Positions 18,601 to 25,718 of a stretch of DNA of 31,784 bases are shown here, one piece after another. The position numbers and the translations under genes are program-made. The stretch comes from JAQVUB01 sp033809415. Lineage in GTDB: Bacteria; Verrucomicrobiota; Lentisphaeria; Oligosphaerales; Oligosphaeraceae. The notes below the pieces were generated by a model. It was not told the origin of the DNA, ran no database searches, and was given only the letters and a program-made list of their open reading frames with translations. The stretch is from assembly GCA_033809415.1 (NCBI GenBank), contig JAPXLT010000018.1, forward strand, positions 1-31,784. Direction: 5' to 3'. Position 1 is the stretch's first letter; every line of letters starts with the position of its first letter.

Positions 18601-18906
18601 CTGGAGATCAAAGCCAATCACATCCCAGCAGGGCTGAAGATGCTCAATCCGGTTTTCCTGTTGAATGGGAAACCGTTCTGTTTTCCGGTTGAATTGCAGA
18701 ACGACATGCTGCTCTGTTGCAAAGACCGGCGTACATGGCAGCTCTACGATGGCGATGGCAATTGCTTGCAACAAGGAACCCTGCCCGAGGAAATCGCCTT
18801 GTTGCGCACCCTTCGCAATGAGGTCGGACTGGACTGCCAATGCGAAGGCACTGGCAATTTCAGGATAACAGTACTGCTTTGCAAAACATACCAGAACACG
18901 GATTGA
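15685..18906 (+). CDS. Uncharacterised large protein, putative glycoside hydrolase-like barrel with beta-sandwich modules
   Basis: A 1073-residue protein whose family I do not recognise. The start is ATG 15685 with AAAGGAG 6 nt upstream. It has no signal peptide and is probably cytoplasmic. Residues about 1-170 look like an N-terminal beta-rich domain. About 190-560 resembles a TIM-barrel hydrolase, with FLHFHFWWQSLGHYSP, AAGLRTSLHTLTGCIG, then DMLYFDGSEGM with acidic D424 and E427, and an aromatic stretch EHGHNSWWLHSRLG. The YFDG-type strand end recalls retaining alpha-galactosidase-like barrels, but this is only a resemblance. About 687-835 resembles a carbohydrate-binding beta-sandwich (DFGDCEALSVWIKGD, ELTFKGWRRFDL). 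It is the first gene of a cluster with a rhamnosidase-like and a heparinase-like gene, so a role in breaking down a rhamnose- or uronate-containing glycan is inferred. Confidence 0.7.
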   Translation: MDGKKQRIYEFATEDFSFGLAEDATVHWLRQAKSGRELLQRGVPLCKVVLQNGKELVPAEVASHDALWRFSFAGHGWLDLRIESKKRYLRIAAVELSLPDVSKLIFCQFVPLLRQYLGKMAGLASDEESGVCLRSLSLKVDTDFRKDLFQAWTTESTGLTGAAVGIAAGSRENLVDMLKAMTHNEPVPFSPHGGAWAGESRLNRGSYVFADVEAKDIDRWIEICRRGACSFLHFHFWWQSLGHYSPRKEHFPAGLPQMKACCEKVRAAGLRTSLHTLTGCIGCEEIGIDEWVSPTPSADLIALHSYTATRKIDLQETVIEIEECPAKDHDLVYTYSGNGNVLRIGQELVQYQEISREKPYAFKQCIRGAFGTRPSEHPAGCKVDYLQQRYLAFYPEPDSALADALAEHVAAIYNDCKMDMLYFDGSEGMRSRYATDVMRWKIFALLNGGVSEASEHGHNSWWLHSRLGAMDSPVWGVKRFVDMHAKRASVYRKADLMEPQMGWWSLHGAKRDFRGQFSDELEYFAVKNLSIDSPMSVQTVAVSERFPWVNGRVWELMTLLGWYERMRLARYFSEKTQQRLSGERTEFRLRLMDDGHWRFFPMTVAKHRFSGNVAKGEDIWTWNNPEAEQPLRLRLEALYGVQRDGQTELLLDWANPGGEVSQESAGTVELHSNLLPEMPEPGTGARMRIQARNHGSAARGAWAMLSVQYPYPYKDFGDCEALSVWIKGDASGALLNFQICGAREYGSLLSDHFVELTFKGWRRFDLIFRERDADRTADYEWPYDLRTGNYSLYRTPFNRKFRQHVDKIRVFVNEIPVDGQVDIELGGLQGLPCQVVTFNEPSLLIDGIPLCFPVQMESGQYIEMEGADDCALFDERGFLLRRFQVQGLQQIKAGTHQVQFASETDANVPRAELTMFSLGEPFGEANSDDMIDWKQLEREYELPRQMTAFDGSSNRWNLQLRQENACEEAALELEIKANHIPAGLKMLNPVFLLNGKPFCFPVELQNDMLLCCKDRRTWQLYDGDGNCLQQGTLPEEIALLRTLRNEVGLDCQCEGTGNFRITVLLCKTYQNTD

Positions 18907-18916
18907 TCGATAGCAT

Positions 18917-18959
18917 TATTTTTTACAACGAAAAGACACGAAAAGGCACGAAAATTTTG
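18917..18959 (+). repeat. P element 7, single arm between carbohydrate genes
   Basis: The arm TTATTTTTTACAACGAAAAG continues to ACACGAAAAGGCACGAAAAT, starting about 10 nt after the upstream TGA. The rhamnosidase ribosome-binding region follows about 10 nt later. No partner arm is present. Confidence 0.85.
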
Positions 18960-18984
18960 TAGTTTAAGAAGAAGGGAACATAAG

Positions 18985-21330
18985 ATGAATGCCTTGCTTC
19001 ATGGTGCGTTGCGCATCTGGAAAAATGCCGGTGTCAGCGAGCCGAACCAATATGTGATTTTCCGCAAAAAATTCACTTCGACGAGTCTCGAGAAGAATTT
19101 GCGGCTGCAAATTTCTGCTGATTCAGACTTCATATTGACCTTGGATGGTCGGGAACTGGGTCGCGGCCAATTTTCTGATGATCCGGATTGCCCAACCTGG
19201 AGTGAATATACAATACCTGAATTGTCTCCCGGGGAACATATTCTTGCTGTGTTAGTGTATCATAAGGGGGAAGGGTTTTCCTGTTATGCGCCTGGTGTGC
19301 CGGGCTTGCTGCTGGCATTGAAGGGAGAGCATCTCGATGTGGTCAGTGACACAAGCTGGAAGATGCTGCCGCACCCTGCCTTTATTTCCGGCATGTGCGA
19401 CAAAGTCACCCGCCAGCTTGGGTTTACTGCCCAGTACGATGCGCGCAAGGCAGTGGCCTGGGCGGAGCCGTCCTTGGATGACCATGCCTGGCCGAATGCC
19501 GTGGCCATGCCGCAGACGATTCCCATTCAAAAACGCCCTCCCGGAGCAATTCCCCGCCTCGAACCCTTTGTTGCAGCAAAGGTGATCCGGCAGGGACTCC
19601 TGTTCCGTCGTCATGAAGAGAAGACCGTTGCCTTGACCATGGCTATCGACCAGGTTTTCTGGAATACCATCGAAAATGAAGTGTCCAAACTGAATTCCGA
19701 GGATGGCAGTTATTCCTGGCAGCATCGGGATGGTCTTGGTGATGGTTGGGCAGTCATTGCCGACCTCGGACGGGAGGAAGTCGGTTTCATCGAATTCGAA
19801 CTCGAGGCTCCGGAGGGATGTGTCGTCGATTTCGCCCACGGTGAACATCTTGACGACGGGCGGGTGCGCATGGAGTGCTTTGGCCGGAATTTTGCGGATC
19901 GCTATATTTGCCGTCAGGGGCTGAACGTTTTTCAGCTTCCGTTCCGCCGTGTCGGCGCACGGTATCTGCAACTGCATATCATGCCAGGTGCCGCAGCAGA
20001 AGGCACTGTCCGCCTGCTTCGCGTGGGTCTCTGCCCATGGACCTTGCCGTTGCCAGAAGCGGCTCCTTTTCAATGCGGCAATGCTGAGCTTCTGGAATTG
20101 CGCCGCCTGGCGATTCGCACGCTTGAATTGTGCATGCATGAACATTACGAGGATTGCCCCTGGCGGGAGCAGTCTTTGTATACTTATGATTCCCGCAATC
20201 AGATGCTGTATGGGTATTACCTGTGGAACAACGAGGATTTTGCCGCCGCCTCGCTGAATCTGTTTGGCCACGTCCTGTTGCCGGACGGGCAGCTGCGCCT
20301 CTGCGCACCGACGCGCATGACAACGGTTATTCCCATGTATTCTTTGATCTGGCCGATCCAGGTATACGAGCATTATCTCTACAGCGGCAGCATCGAGGTT
20401 TTTCTGAAAAATCGACTCGAACTTGCGGAAGTTGTTGACAAAGCCCTGAATTGCCGCGATGCGGCTACCGGCCTGTGTCATCCACCTTCAAAAGACTACT
20501 GGTACTTTTACGAATGGGCACCGGAGCTGTCGCAACACATTTGCGAAGAAGGGGAATTCCACTCGCTGTACAATCTCTATTTGATCGAGATGCTGGATGC
20601 GTATGCAAAGTTGCTTCGGGCAGATGGACAGGACACAGCCGCAGCGCGATATGAAAAAGCCGCTTCAGAATTGAGAATCATTGTCGAGCGACTGTTTTAT
20701 GATGCTGAAAAACAGTGCTATGCCACCAAAATTCGCCATGGCAAACCCTTTGGCCTGTATCATGAACATACTCAGTTGCTGATGCTGCATGTGCAGGCAG
20801 TGCCACAGGAAAAGAAGGAAGCGCTTCTGAAGGTGATCTTTGCAGAAAAGCTGGTGCCAGTCACGCTTAGCGTCATGCCTTATCTGCTGATGCTTTTCCT
20901 GCAGCAGGATCATGGACCGGAAAGCCGGAACTTTGTCTTGAGCAAATTCCAACGAAATTATTACCGGATGCTGGATGGCAAAAGCACCAGCCTCTGGGAA
21001 ACCATCAAGGGGGGCGATGATTTCATGTACGCAGGCAGCCTCTGCCATGGATGGAGCAGCCTCCCAGTCTATTTTTGCGCGGCAGGACTGCTCGGAGTCA
21101 TGCCGCTCGAACCGGGCTTTAAACGTTTCCGAGTGCGCCCCTGGCACGGCGAAGAATCCTTCGCGGAAGGAGAAATCCCGACACCGGCAGGCCGTATCCG
21201 GGTTGCTTGGCAGCGCAATGCAGACGGCCTCCTGGATTTGCAGGTGCGCCACCCCGCAGGATTGCAGCCGGAGATTTCGGCCTGGGAAGACGCCCCGCTG
21301 GGAACAGTCCAAGTCAAATCTGAACCTTGA
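18985..21330 (+). CDS. Alpha-L-rhamnosidase-like glycoside hydrolase (GH78)
   Basis: A 781-residue enzyme expected to release terminal alpha-L-rhamnose. The N-terminal half (about 20-350) is beta-sandwich-rich, as in GH78. The catalytic (alpha/alpha)6 barrel carries HYEDCPWREQSLYTYDSRNQ, giving D390, E395 and D402 with the D-x4-E-x6-D spacing of GH78 sugar-binding acids. SLWETIKGG contains E672, at the position of the family's general base. The C-terminal SLCHGWSSLPVYFCAAGLLG and FKRFRVRPWHG are typical of the GH78 end. There is no signal peptide, so it probably acts in the cytoplasm on imported oligosaccharides. Start ATG 18985 lies after an AAGAAGGGAA purine stretch. Spacing of 78 bp from the upstream gene and 66 bp to the next suggests one operon. 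All key acids are present, so it should be active. Confidence 0.88.
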   Translation: MNALLHGALRIWKNAGVSEPNQYVIFRKKFTSTSLEKNLRLQISADSDFILTLDGRELGRGQFSDDPDCPTWSEYTIPELSPGEHILAVLVYHKGEGFSCYAPGVPGLLLALKGEHLDVVSDTSWKMLPHPAFISGMCDKVTRQLGFTAQYDARKAVAWAEPSLDDHAWPNAVAMPQTIPIQKRPPGAIPRLEPFVAAKVIRQGLLFRRHEEKTVALTMAIDQVFWNTIENEVSKLNSEDGSYSWQHRDGLGDGWAVIADLGREEVGFIEFELEAPEGCVVDFAHGEHLDDGRVRMECFGRNFADRYICRQGLNVFQLPFRRVGARYLQLHIMPGAAAEGTVRLLRVGLCPWTLPLPEAAPFQCGNAELLELRRLAIRTLELCMHEHYEDCPWREQSLYTYDSRNQMLYGYYLWNNEDFAAASLNLFGHVLLPDGQLRLCAPTRMTTVIPMYSLIWPIQVYEHYLYSGSIEVFLKNRLELAEVVDKALNCRDAATGLCHPPSKDYWYFYEWAPELSQHICEEGEFHSLYNLYLIEMLDAYAKLLRADGQDTAAARYEKAASELRIIVERLFYDAEKQCYATKIRHGKPFGLYHEHTQLLMLHVQAVPQEKKEALLKVIFAEKLVPVTLSVMPYLLMLFLQQDHGPESRNFVLSKFQRNYYRMLDGKSTSLWETIKGGDDFMYAGSLCHGWSSLPVYFCAAGLLGVMPLEPGFKRFRVRPWHGEESFAEGEIPTPAGRIRVAWQRNADGLLDLQVRHPAGLQPEISAWEDAPLGTVQVKSEP

Positions 21331-21339
21331 ATAACATAC

Positions 21340-21380
21340 TTTTTAACAACGAAAAGACACGAAAAGGCACGAATTTTTTG
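21340..21380 (+). repeat. P element 8, single arm between carbohydrate genes
   Basis: The arm CTTTTTAACAACGAAAAGAC continues to ACGAAAAGGCACGAATTTTT, starting 9 nt after the GH78 TGA. The sequence is nearly identical to P element 7. The heparinase ribosome-binding site GGAGGAAGG follows within 10 nt. Confidence 0.85.
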
Positions 21381-21396
21381 ATTGCGGAGGAAGGAA

Positions 21397-23048
21397 ATGA
21401 AGAAGTTCAAGTTGCCAGTTTCTGACGCATTGCTGACAAAATACAATTTTTTTGAACTGTATCCCTTTGATGGAGGCGGGCATTTTATCCAGAAGGAGAT
21501 TGTCGGCTCTCTGGATGACCGGGAGATTACGCGGCGCNNNNNNNNNNGCGCATCCTGGATGGTGCCTTGGCGGATTTTGGTTCGCTGGATGCGTTGGATT
21601 TTACCAAGTTCGAGCGTTGGAGCACGATTGAAAAGTCCTGCTGGATCAACCGGATGTATTTCATTGCCTCGATGGCCCGGTGTGCGATGCTGGAAAAGGA
21701 CGCCGCTCTGGCCGCCAGAATTGCCGCCATCATCATCCATTTCAACCGCGCCTACCGTCCTCCATCCGGCAGAGAGGAAGTTCAGGCGCTCGAACGGGAA
21801 ATAACTCTGCGCCGTGACCGTGACTACAACAGCGGCAATGCAATGGGGGAAATCTCCTATCAGTGGTATGATTTTCAACCCGCATCCCGAATCGTCAACG
21901 TGATCAATGCCATGCACTTTTTGCGGGACTTTACGCTGCCGCAGGAAGAATTTATCCAGTTTATCCGAAATAATGCACAGGTGATTCTGGATGCTGATGA
22001 CGAACACTCGCTCGAACCTGGCAACCACCAGGCATTGCGCGGTCTGGCATTGCTGTATGCCGGCAACTTCCTCGATGAACCTGAATATATTCGTGCCGGG
22101 AATATCGTCTGCAATTATCATATGACGCAGGATTACCTTCCCGATGGCATGCTGATCGATATGAGCCCCTCCTATCATGTCTTCGAAGCCTGGATCGGAA
22201 GGGATGCCCTGGCGCTCGGCACAATCTCCCCGGAAGCCAGGGAAATGCTGGGGAAGGCTTTCCGTATTTGCCGCGAATTTTGTCAGCCGGATGGTCGTTC
22301 AATCGTCCTGAATGACGGCTATTCTCTGGACATGCGTGGTTTTCTGGAGAGTGTTGGTGAAAGCACTTCTTCGGAAGGCGCCTTTGTCCTGCCGCATTCG
22401 GGCATGGCCTTCTTTCATTCGCCAGAAGTTTTTGCGGCTTTGGATGCCACACCCTGCTGCCATAAATACTCGCATCACCATGGCGGAAAGAATGGAGTGA
22501 CCCTTTGGTTTGCGGGACACCCCTTCCTTGTTGATTCTGGCTGTTGCAGCTATGATGATGAGGATTTCTGGAATTGGTACAAACTCCCGGAGGCGCATTC
22601 AACATTGCTGGTGAACGGCAAAGGCGATGCCGAGCTGCGTGGACGCTATGAATGGGTCAAAACTCAGGAGTACCGCATGAACAGCGCCTGGGAGGACAAT
22701 ACCATCGAGTGCGCGTCAGACTTCTGGGAACGGTGGCTGACCGTGCTTGCACCGGACGAAGTAATAATTACCGAGTGTGTCCAATTGCCGGAATTCGCCA
22801 GCTTGGAATTCCTCTTTATTCTTCATCCGGCAGTGGAAGTCAGCCTCGAGGAAGAGCGGATTCTTTTGAGGAATAATAAAATACAAGTTGCGCTGCGTTG
22901 GGAGGCCGATACCCCAGTCTCCTGGAAAGTCTCCCCAGGGAAATGCTTTATTGCAGACCGCAGTGTGCCAAGCCTGCGCCTCCACCTTTGCGCCGACGCC
23001 GACTTCTTCTCGATGCGTACATTCTGGAGCCTGGAAACGATTTCTTAA
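21397..23048 (+). CDS. Heparinase II/III family protein, interrupted by an assembly gap
   Basis: About 550 residues when the two parts are joined. ATG 21397 follows GGAGGAAGGAA. Codons 1-47 end in DDREITRR at the N run (21538-21547). The frame resumes as RILDGALADFGSLDALDF and stays open to 23048, but in another phase. The true gap length is therefore probably 2 modulo 3 (for example 11 nt, as in RRADRILDG) rather than a real frameshift. The alpha-helical part carries GNHQALRGLALLYAG and IDMSPSYHVFEAW. The C-terminal beta-sandwich carries SHHHGGKNGVTLWFAGHPFL and AHSTLLVNG, which match the heparinase II/III-like superfamily of polysaccharide lyases. There is no signal peptide, unlike secreted heparinases, so an intracellular oligosaccharide lyase is likely. 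The stop codon lies inside P element 9. Confidence 0.85.
21538..21547. other. Assembly gap of 10 N
   Basis: Ten undetermined bases inside the heparinase-like gene. A round number of N is usually a scaffold placeholder, so the real missing length may differ. The reading phase before and after it does not agree with exactly 10 bases. Confidence 1.
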
Positions 23049-23105
23049 CAACGAAAAGGCACGAAAATTTTTTCGTGCCTTTTCGTGTGGTTCGTGGTTA
23101 AAAAT
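23045..23105. terminator. P element 9, perfect hairpin, bidirectional terminator between convergent genes
   Basis: ACGAAAAGGCACGAAAA (23051-23067) is perfectly complementary to TTTTCGTGCCTTTTCGT (23070-23086), a 17-bp stem, with more partial pairing outside (TTAACAACG and GGTTCGTGGTTAA). T-rich sequence follows on the epimerase sense strand. The heparinase TAA (23046-23048) is within the element and the epimerase stop is 19 nt away on the other strand. This is the clearest P element and fits a two-way terminator. Confidence 0.85.
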
Positions 23106-23123
23106 TGTGGGCGTCAGCCAGTG

Positions 23124-23861
23124 TCACGCCAGTTTTTTCAGGAATTCCAGGCTGATTTTTGCGCTGTCGAACGGGGACCCTTTGCAATAGTCCTGCTCAT
23201 AGATCAGCCATTGGCAGGGCGTTTGTTTTGCAGCTTGGAATGCAGCTTTCAGATCGACGATTCCACGCCCCAGTTCGGTGGTGGTATTCGGATCATTCGG
23301 GACAACGATGTCTTTCATATGCAGCTGGCGGACCCGCGGTGCATGTTTCAAGATATATTCACCGGGTTTAAGGCCAGCCCGAGTGATCCAGCAGACGTCC
23401 AGTTCCAGAAGAACCTTTTTCGGATCGGTTGCCTCGAGCATCCGATCCATCACCGGCACACCATCTTTCCGGTCAAATTCAGCCCAGTGATTATGATAGG
23501 TGAAGACGCATCCGTTGGCATGGGCGGCATCGCCGAGTTTGCGGCAAGTTTCGCAAAAGGCATCGCAGTTCGCTACAAAGTCGTACATGATACTGACCGT
23601 CACCGCCGGTGATTTCAAAGCATGCGCATATTCGAAAACCTGGCTGGACGGATTCAAGATTTCATCGACACTGAACATCGTTCCGGCGCATTCCAAGCCT
23701 AATTCCTGGATCAGCCCGGCCAGTTCGGCAGGCGGAATTTTCCCGTAAAAGCTGGCAAATTCGACCCCGTCAAAGCCGAGGGCGGCAATCTTTTTCAAGG
23801 TGCCCCGGAAATCTTCTTTCAGTTCGCTTCGAAAGTTGTAAAGTTGCAGACCTAATTTCAT
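23124..23861 (-). CDS. Sugar phosphate isomerase/epimerase, xylose-isomerase-like TIM barrel
   Basis: A 245-residue cytoplasmic protein of the AP-endonuclease-2 / xylose-isomerase-like family, whose members epimerise or isomerise sugars and keto-inositols using a divalent metal. Visible barrel signatures are LGLQLYNFRSEL at the start, LGFDGVEFASFYG, FTYHNHWAEF (metal-site His), LLELDVCWITRAG, RVRQLHMKDI and LIYEQDYCKG, with Glu, Asp and His ligands at strand ends as expected. The frame is open to 23972, but the extra residues come from a repeated noncoding element, so ATG 23861, with AGGA about 6 nt upstream, is preferred. It is the last gene of the minus-strand cluster and lies downstream of the aminotransferase, which suggests a shared sugar or cyclitol pathway. 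The substrate is unknown. Confidence 0.88.
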   Translation of the reverse strand: MKLGLQLYNFRSELKEDFRGTLKKIAALGFDGVEFASFYGKIPPAELAGLIQELGLECAGTMFSVDEILNPSSQVFEYAHALKSPAVTVSIMYDFVANCDAFCETCRKLGDAAHANGCVFTYHNHWAEFDRKDGVPVMDRMLEATDPKKVLLELDVCWITRAGLKPGEYILKHAPRVRQLHMKDIVVPNDPNTTTELGRGIVDLKAAFQAAKQTPCQWLIYEQDYCKGSPFDSAKISLEFLKKLA

Positions 23862-23887
23862 GGTTTTCCTGTCCGTTTTGATTGTTC

Positions 23888-24170
23888 TAAAATTTCGTAC
23901 TACTATTCCCAAACTTCTTGTTTTTTTATGAAAGATTTTTGAAACACTAATCTCCAAGTCATTGGCATACAATCGTTTGTCCGATTGATCCGAATGATTG
24001 TGGTGCCTTTACAAGGCACTGTCTTTGGGGGGGCTCACCCCAGGCTAAAGCCTGGGGTTAAGCATGGTTAAACGCCTACGGCGTAATGCGTTACGCCAAT
24101 CAGCCGATCTGTCAGATAAAACAACCACCTAGACTGCAAATCCACAAGCAATTTCATCCGTCGAAGCAGC
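23888..24170. repeat. REP-like element 1, about 280 bp
   Basis: A long copy of a dispersed element. It starts with AAATTTCGTACTACT and includes AAGTCATTGGCATA. It then has three palindromes: GTGCCTT-TAC-AAGGCAC (24003-24019), ACCCCAGGCT-AA-AGCCTGGGGT (24037-24058) and ACGCC-TAC-GGCGT overlapping GGCGTAA-TGCG-TTACGCC (24072-24097). It ends near CAATTTCATCCGTC. The copy at 31518-31784 is nearly collinear over its full length. Confidence 0.9.
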
Positions 24171-24177
24171 AAACCCT

Positions 24178-24223
24178 AGAAAAATTTTCCGAGCTTTCCG
24201 TGTTTTCCGTGGACAAAAAACAG
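24178..24223 (-). repeat. P element 10, single divergent arm
   Basis: On the minus strand the T-run TTTTTTGTCCACGGAAAACA continues to CGGAAAGCTCGGAAAATTTT. It starts 28 nt after the aminotransferase stop. CACGG replaces CACGA in most units, as in the right arm of P element 2. Confidence 0.7.
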
Positions 24224-24249
24224 GTTGTGGGCGCTAGTCCATCCTGAGC

Positions 24250-25467
24250 TTACCGGCTGTATGCCTTCATGACTTTTTCGAAGGCGGCGCAGTATTTTTC
24301 CAGATCGCAACGATCAGCCATCAGCCATGTCAGGGAGGAGATCATCAGCTGGTTGAAAACGATGTCTTCTGCGTTCTGATTGCTTTCGATGCGGTACAGG
24401 TCTTCCGGAACCGTCCAGAGACGTTGCTTGTACATTGGTGCGCCCCAGCTTTCGCCGATGTCTGCCAGGCCTTCGGCATGCAAGGCCTTAAGCACTTCCG
24501 TCCGGCCAATTCCATCTTTGAGCTGGGACGGGTCCACCATGATGCAGTAGACGTAATAGCTTTGGGCCGTTGCCCGGCGCCCGCGTGCCTGAACACGCAA
24601 TCCTGGCAGAGCATTCAAGCGTTCGCGCAAAAATTCCGCGCCTTCCTCCCGTTTCCGGGTATCTTTCTCGAGGTGTTCCAGCTGGCTAAGCAGGATCAGC
24701 GCCTGGAAATCAGTCACCCGGTAGTTTTCGCAGATTAGTCCCATGGGTGGTGGGGTTCCGCGCTCGCCTTGTTTGGCGCCGCGTGCATAGCCGATATGTG
24801 AAAGTCTTCCCAGGAGGTCTCCGATTTCCAGGTCATTGGTGATGCAGGCACCGCCTTCACCGCAAGCCAAAAGTTTACTTTGCTGGAAACTGAAGCTGCC
24901 GATATCGCCGATGGTGCCGACATGTTTGCCATCCCAGAAACCGCCATGGGCATGGGCACAGTCTTCAATGACACGCAGACCATGTTTTCGAGCGATGGGC
25001 ATGATTTTATCCATGTCCGCCATCGAGCCAAACAGGTGCACCGGAATGACCGCCTTAGTTTTCGGGGTGATGGCCGCTTCGAAGGCGGCGGGGTCCATGC
25101 AGAGGGTGTCCGGCTCGATATCGACAACTACTGGCGTAGCGCCGCAGGAAACGATCGAGGTACCTGTAGCCAGCCATGTGTGTGCGGGAACAATGACTTC
25201 GTCGCCGCGGCCAATCCTGAAGGCGCGCAAGGCGCATTCCAGGGTGACGGTACCGTTGCACATCATGATCGACTGCTTGGCACCGGTGTATTCGGCAAAC
25301 TTTTCATTGAACAATACCTCGAGAGGTCCATAGAACGACCATTTCCGGCTTAAGTAGAGTTCCGACATTTTCTTCGCGGTTTCGGGATATACCGGTGGCC
25401 ACGCGGGGATGCTCTTCGGGGGTTCTGAGAATACGGGGGTTCCGCCATCAATTGCCAGTTTTGTCAT
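24250..25467 (-). CDS. DegT/DnrJ/EryC1/StrS family PLP aminotransferase
   Basis: A 405-residue fold-type-I aminotransferase of the DegT/StrS group, which aminates keto sugars or keto cyclitols. Ordered motifs are the N-terminal LAIDGGTPVF, YTGAKQSIMMCNGTVTLECA, GDEVIVPAHTWLAT, HLFGSMADM, RVIEDCAHAHGG (PLP-binding Asp), SFSFQQSKLLACGEGGACIT with the PLP lysine in QQSK, and ENYRVTDFQALI. The QQSK and GEGG context is closer to the aminocyclitol (scyllo-inosose-type) and AHBA-like branch than to common sugar-nucleotide aminotransferases; that subgrouping is tentative. ATG 25467 with AAGGAG 7 nt upstream is chosen over an upstream extension that reads into repeat DNA. Its neighbours are an epimerase and two amidohydrolase-fold proteins. 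Confidence 0.93.
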   Translation of the reverse strand: MTKLAIDGGTPVFSEPPKSIPAWPPVYPETAKKMSELYLSRKWSFYGPLEVLFNEKFAEYTGAKQSIMMCNGTVTLECALRAFRIGRGDEVIVPAHTWLATGTSIVSCGATPVVVDIEPDTLCMDPAAFEAAITPKTKAVIPVHLFGSMADMDKIMPIARKHGLRVIEDCAHAHGGFWDGKHVGTIGDIGSFSFQQSKLLACGEGGACITNDLEIGDLLGRLSHIGYARGAKQGERGTPPPMGLICENYRVTDFQALILLSQLEHLEKDTRKREEGAEFLRERLNALPGLRVQARGRRATAQSYYVYCIMVDPSQLKDGIGRTEVLKALHAEGLADIGESWGAPMYKQRLWTVPEDLYRIESNQNAEDIVFNQLMISSLTWLMADRCDLEKYCAAFEKVMKAYSR

Positions 25468-25498
25468 TGTTCTTCTCCTTTTGTAGACTTCCGTTTCT

Positions 25499-25640
25499 TT
25501 CCGACTGATCAGAATGATTGTCGTGCCTTTACAAGGCACTATCTTGGGGTAGGTTCCTAACCCCAGGCTTGAAGCCAGGGGGTAAGCATGGTTAAGCGAC
25601 TACGGCGCAAAGTGTTATGTCGATCCATCCGATCCGTCCG
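25499..25640. repeat. REP-like element 3, shorter diverged copy
   Basis: It shares ATGATTG-CGTGCCTTTACAAGG-CACT with elements 1 and 2, then AACCCCAGGCTTGAAGCCAG and AAGCATGGTTAAGCG plus CTACGGCGCA. The 5' AAATTTCGTACTACT block is missing. Its left edge (CCGACTGATCAGAATGATTG) and right edge (CGATCCATCCGATCCGTCCG) carry units related to the 9-mer arrays. Confidence 0.85.
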
Positions 25641-25644
25641 ATTT

Positions 25645-25690
25645 GTTGTCCTTGTCCCGTCCTTGTCCCGTCCTTGTCCCGTCCGTGTGG
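25645..25690. repeat. Short 11-mer GTCC-core array after the amidohydrolase stop
   Basis: About four units of the type CTTGTCCCGTC, ending in CCGTGTGGG. It lies 28 nt after the amidohydrolase stop on the minus strand and next to REP-like element 3. It is related to unit A of the array at 10311-10468. Confidence 0.85.
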
Positions 25691-25718
25691 GTTTCGGGCG
25701 GTCAGTCTTCGCCAAGTA

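Larger units (their letters stand above)
23862..24249. other. Repeat-filled gap between the aminotransferase and epimerase genes
   Basis: This 388-bp gap holds REP-like element 1 and P element 10 and no gene. An AAGGACAGG-like ribosome-binding region (AGGA) serves the epimerase. No convincing promoter was found; TTGGGA and TTAGAA with a 16-bp spacer on the minus strand (about 23910-23884) are weak candidates inside the repeat. Confidence 0.6.

Noticed and set aside
19252..20481. Antisense frame of 409 codons opposite the GH78 gene
   Set aside because: The sense frame has a full family match with catalytic acids; the antisense frame has no motifs.
21397..23048. Heparinase-like gene as a frameshifted pseudogene
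   Set aside because: The frame change coincides exactly with the N placeholder, and both sides keep coding character and conserved motifs.
23862..23972. N-terminal extension of the epimerase
   Set aside because: The extra residues come from a dispersed noncoding repeat, the second copy of which has frame-breaking indels; ATG 23861 has a ribosome-binding site.
23990..24120. Integron attC site or riboswitch in the REP-like element
   Set aside because: The stacked palindromes lack attC core sites and no integrase is seen; copies occur after unrelated genes, which argues against a metabolite riboswitch.
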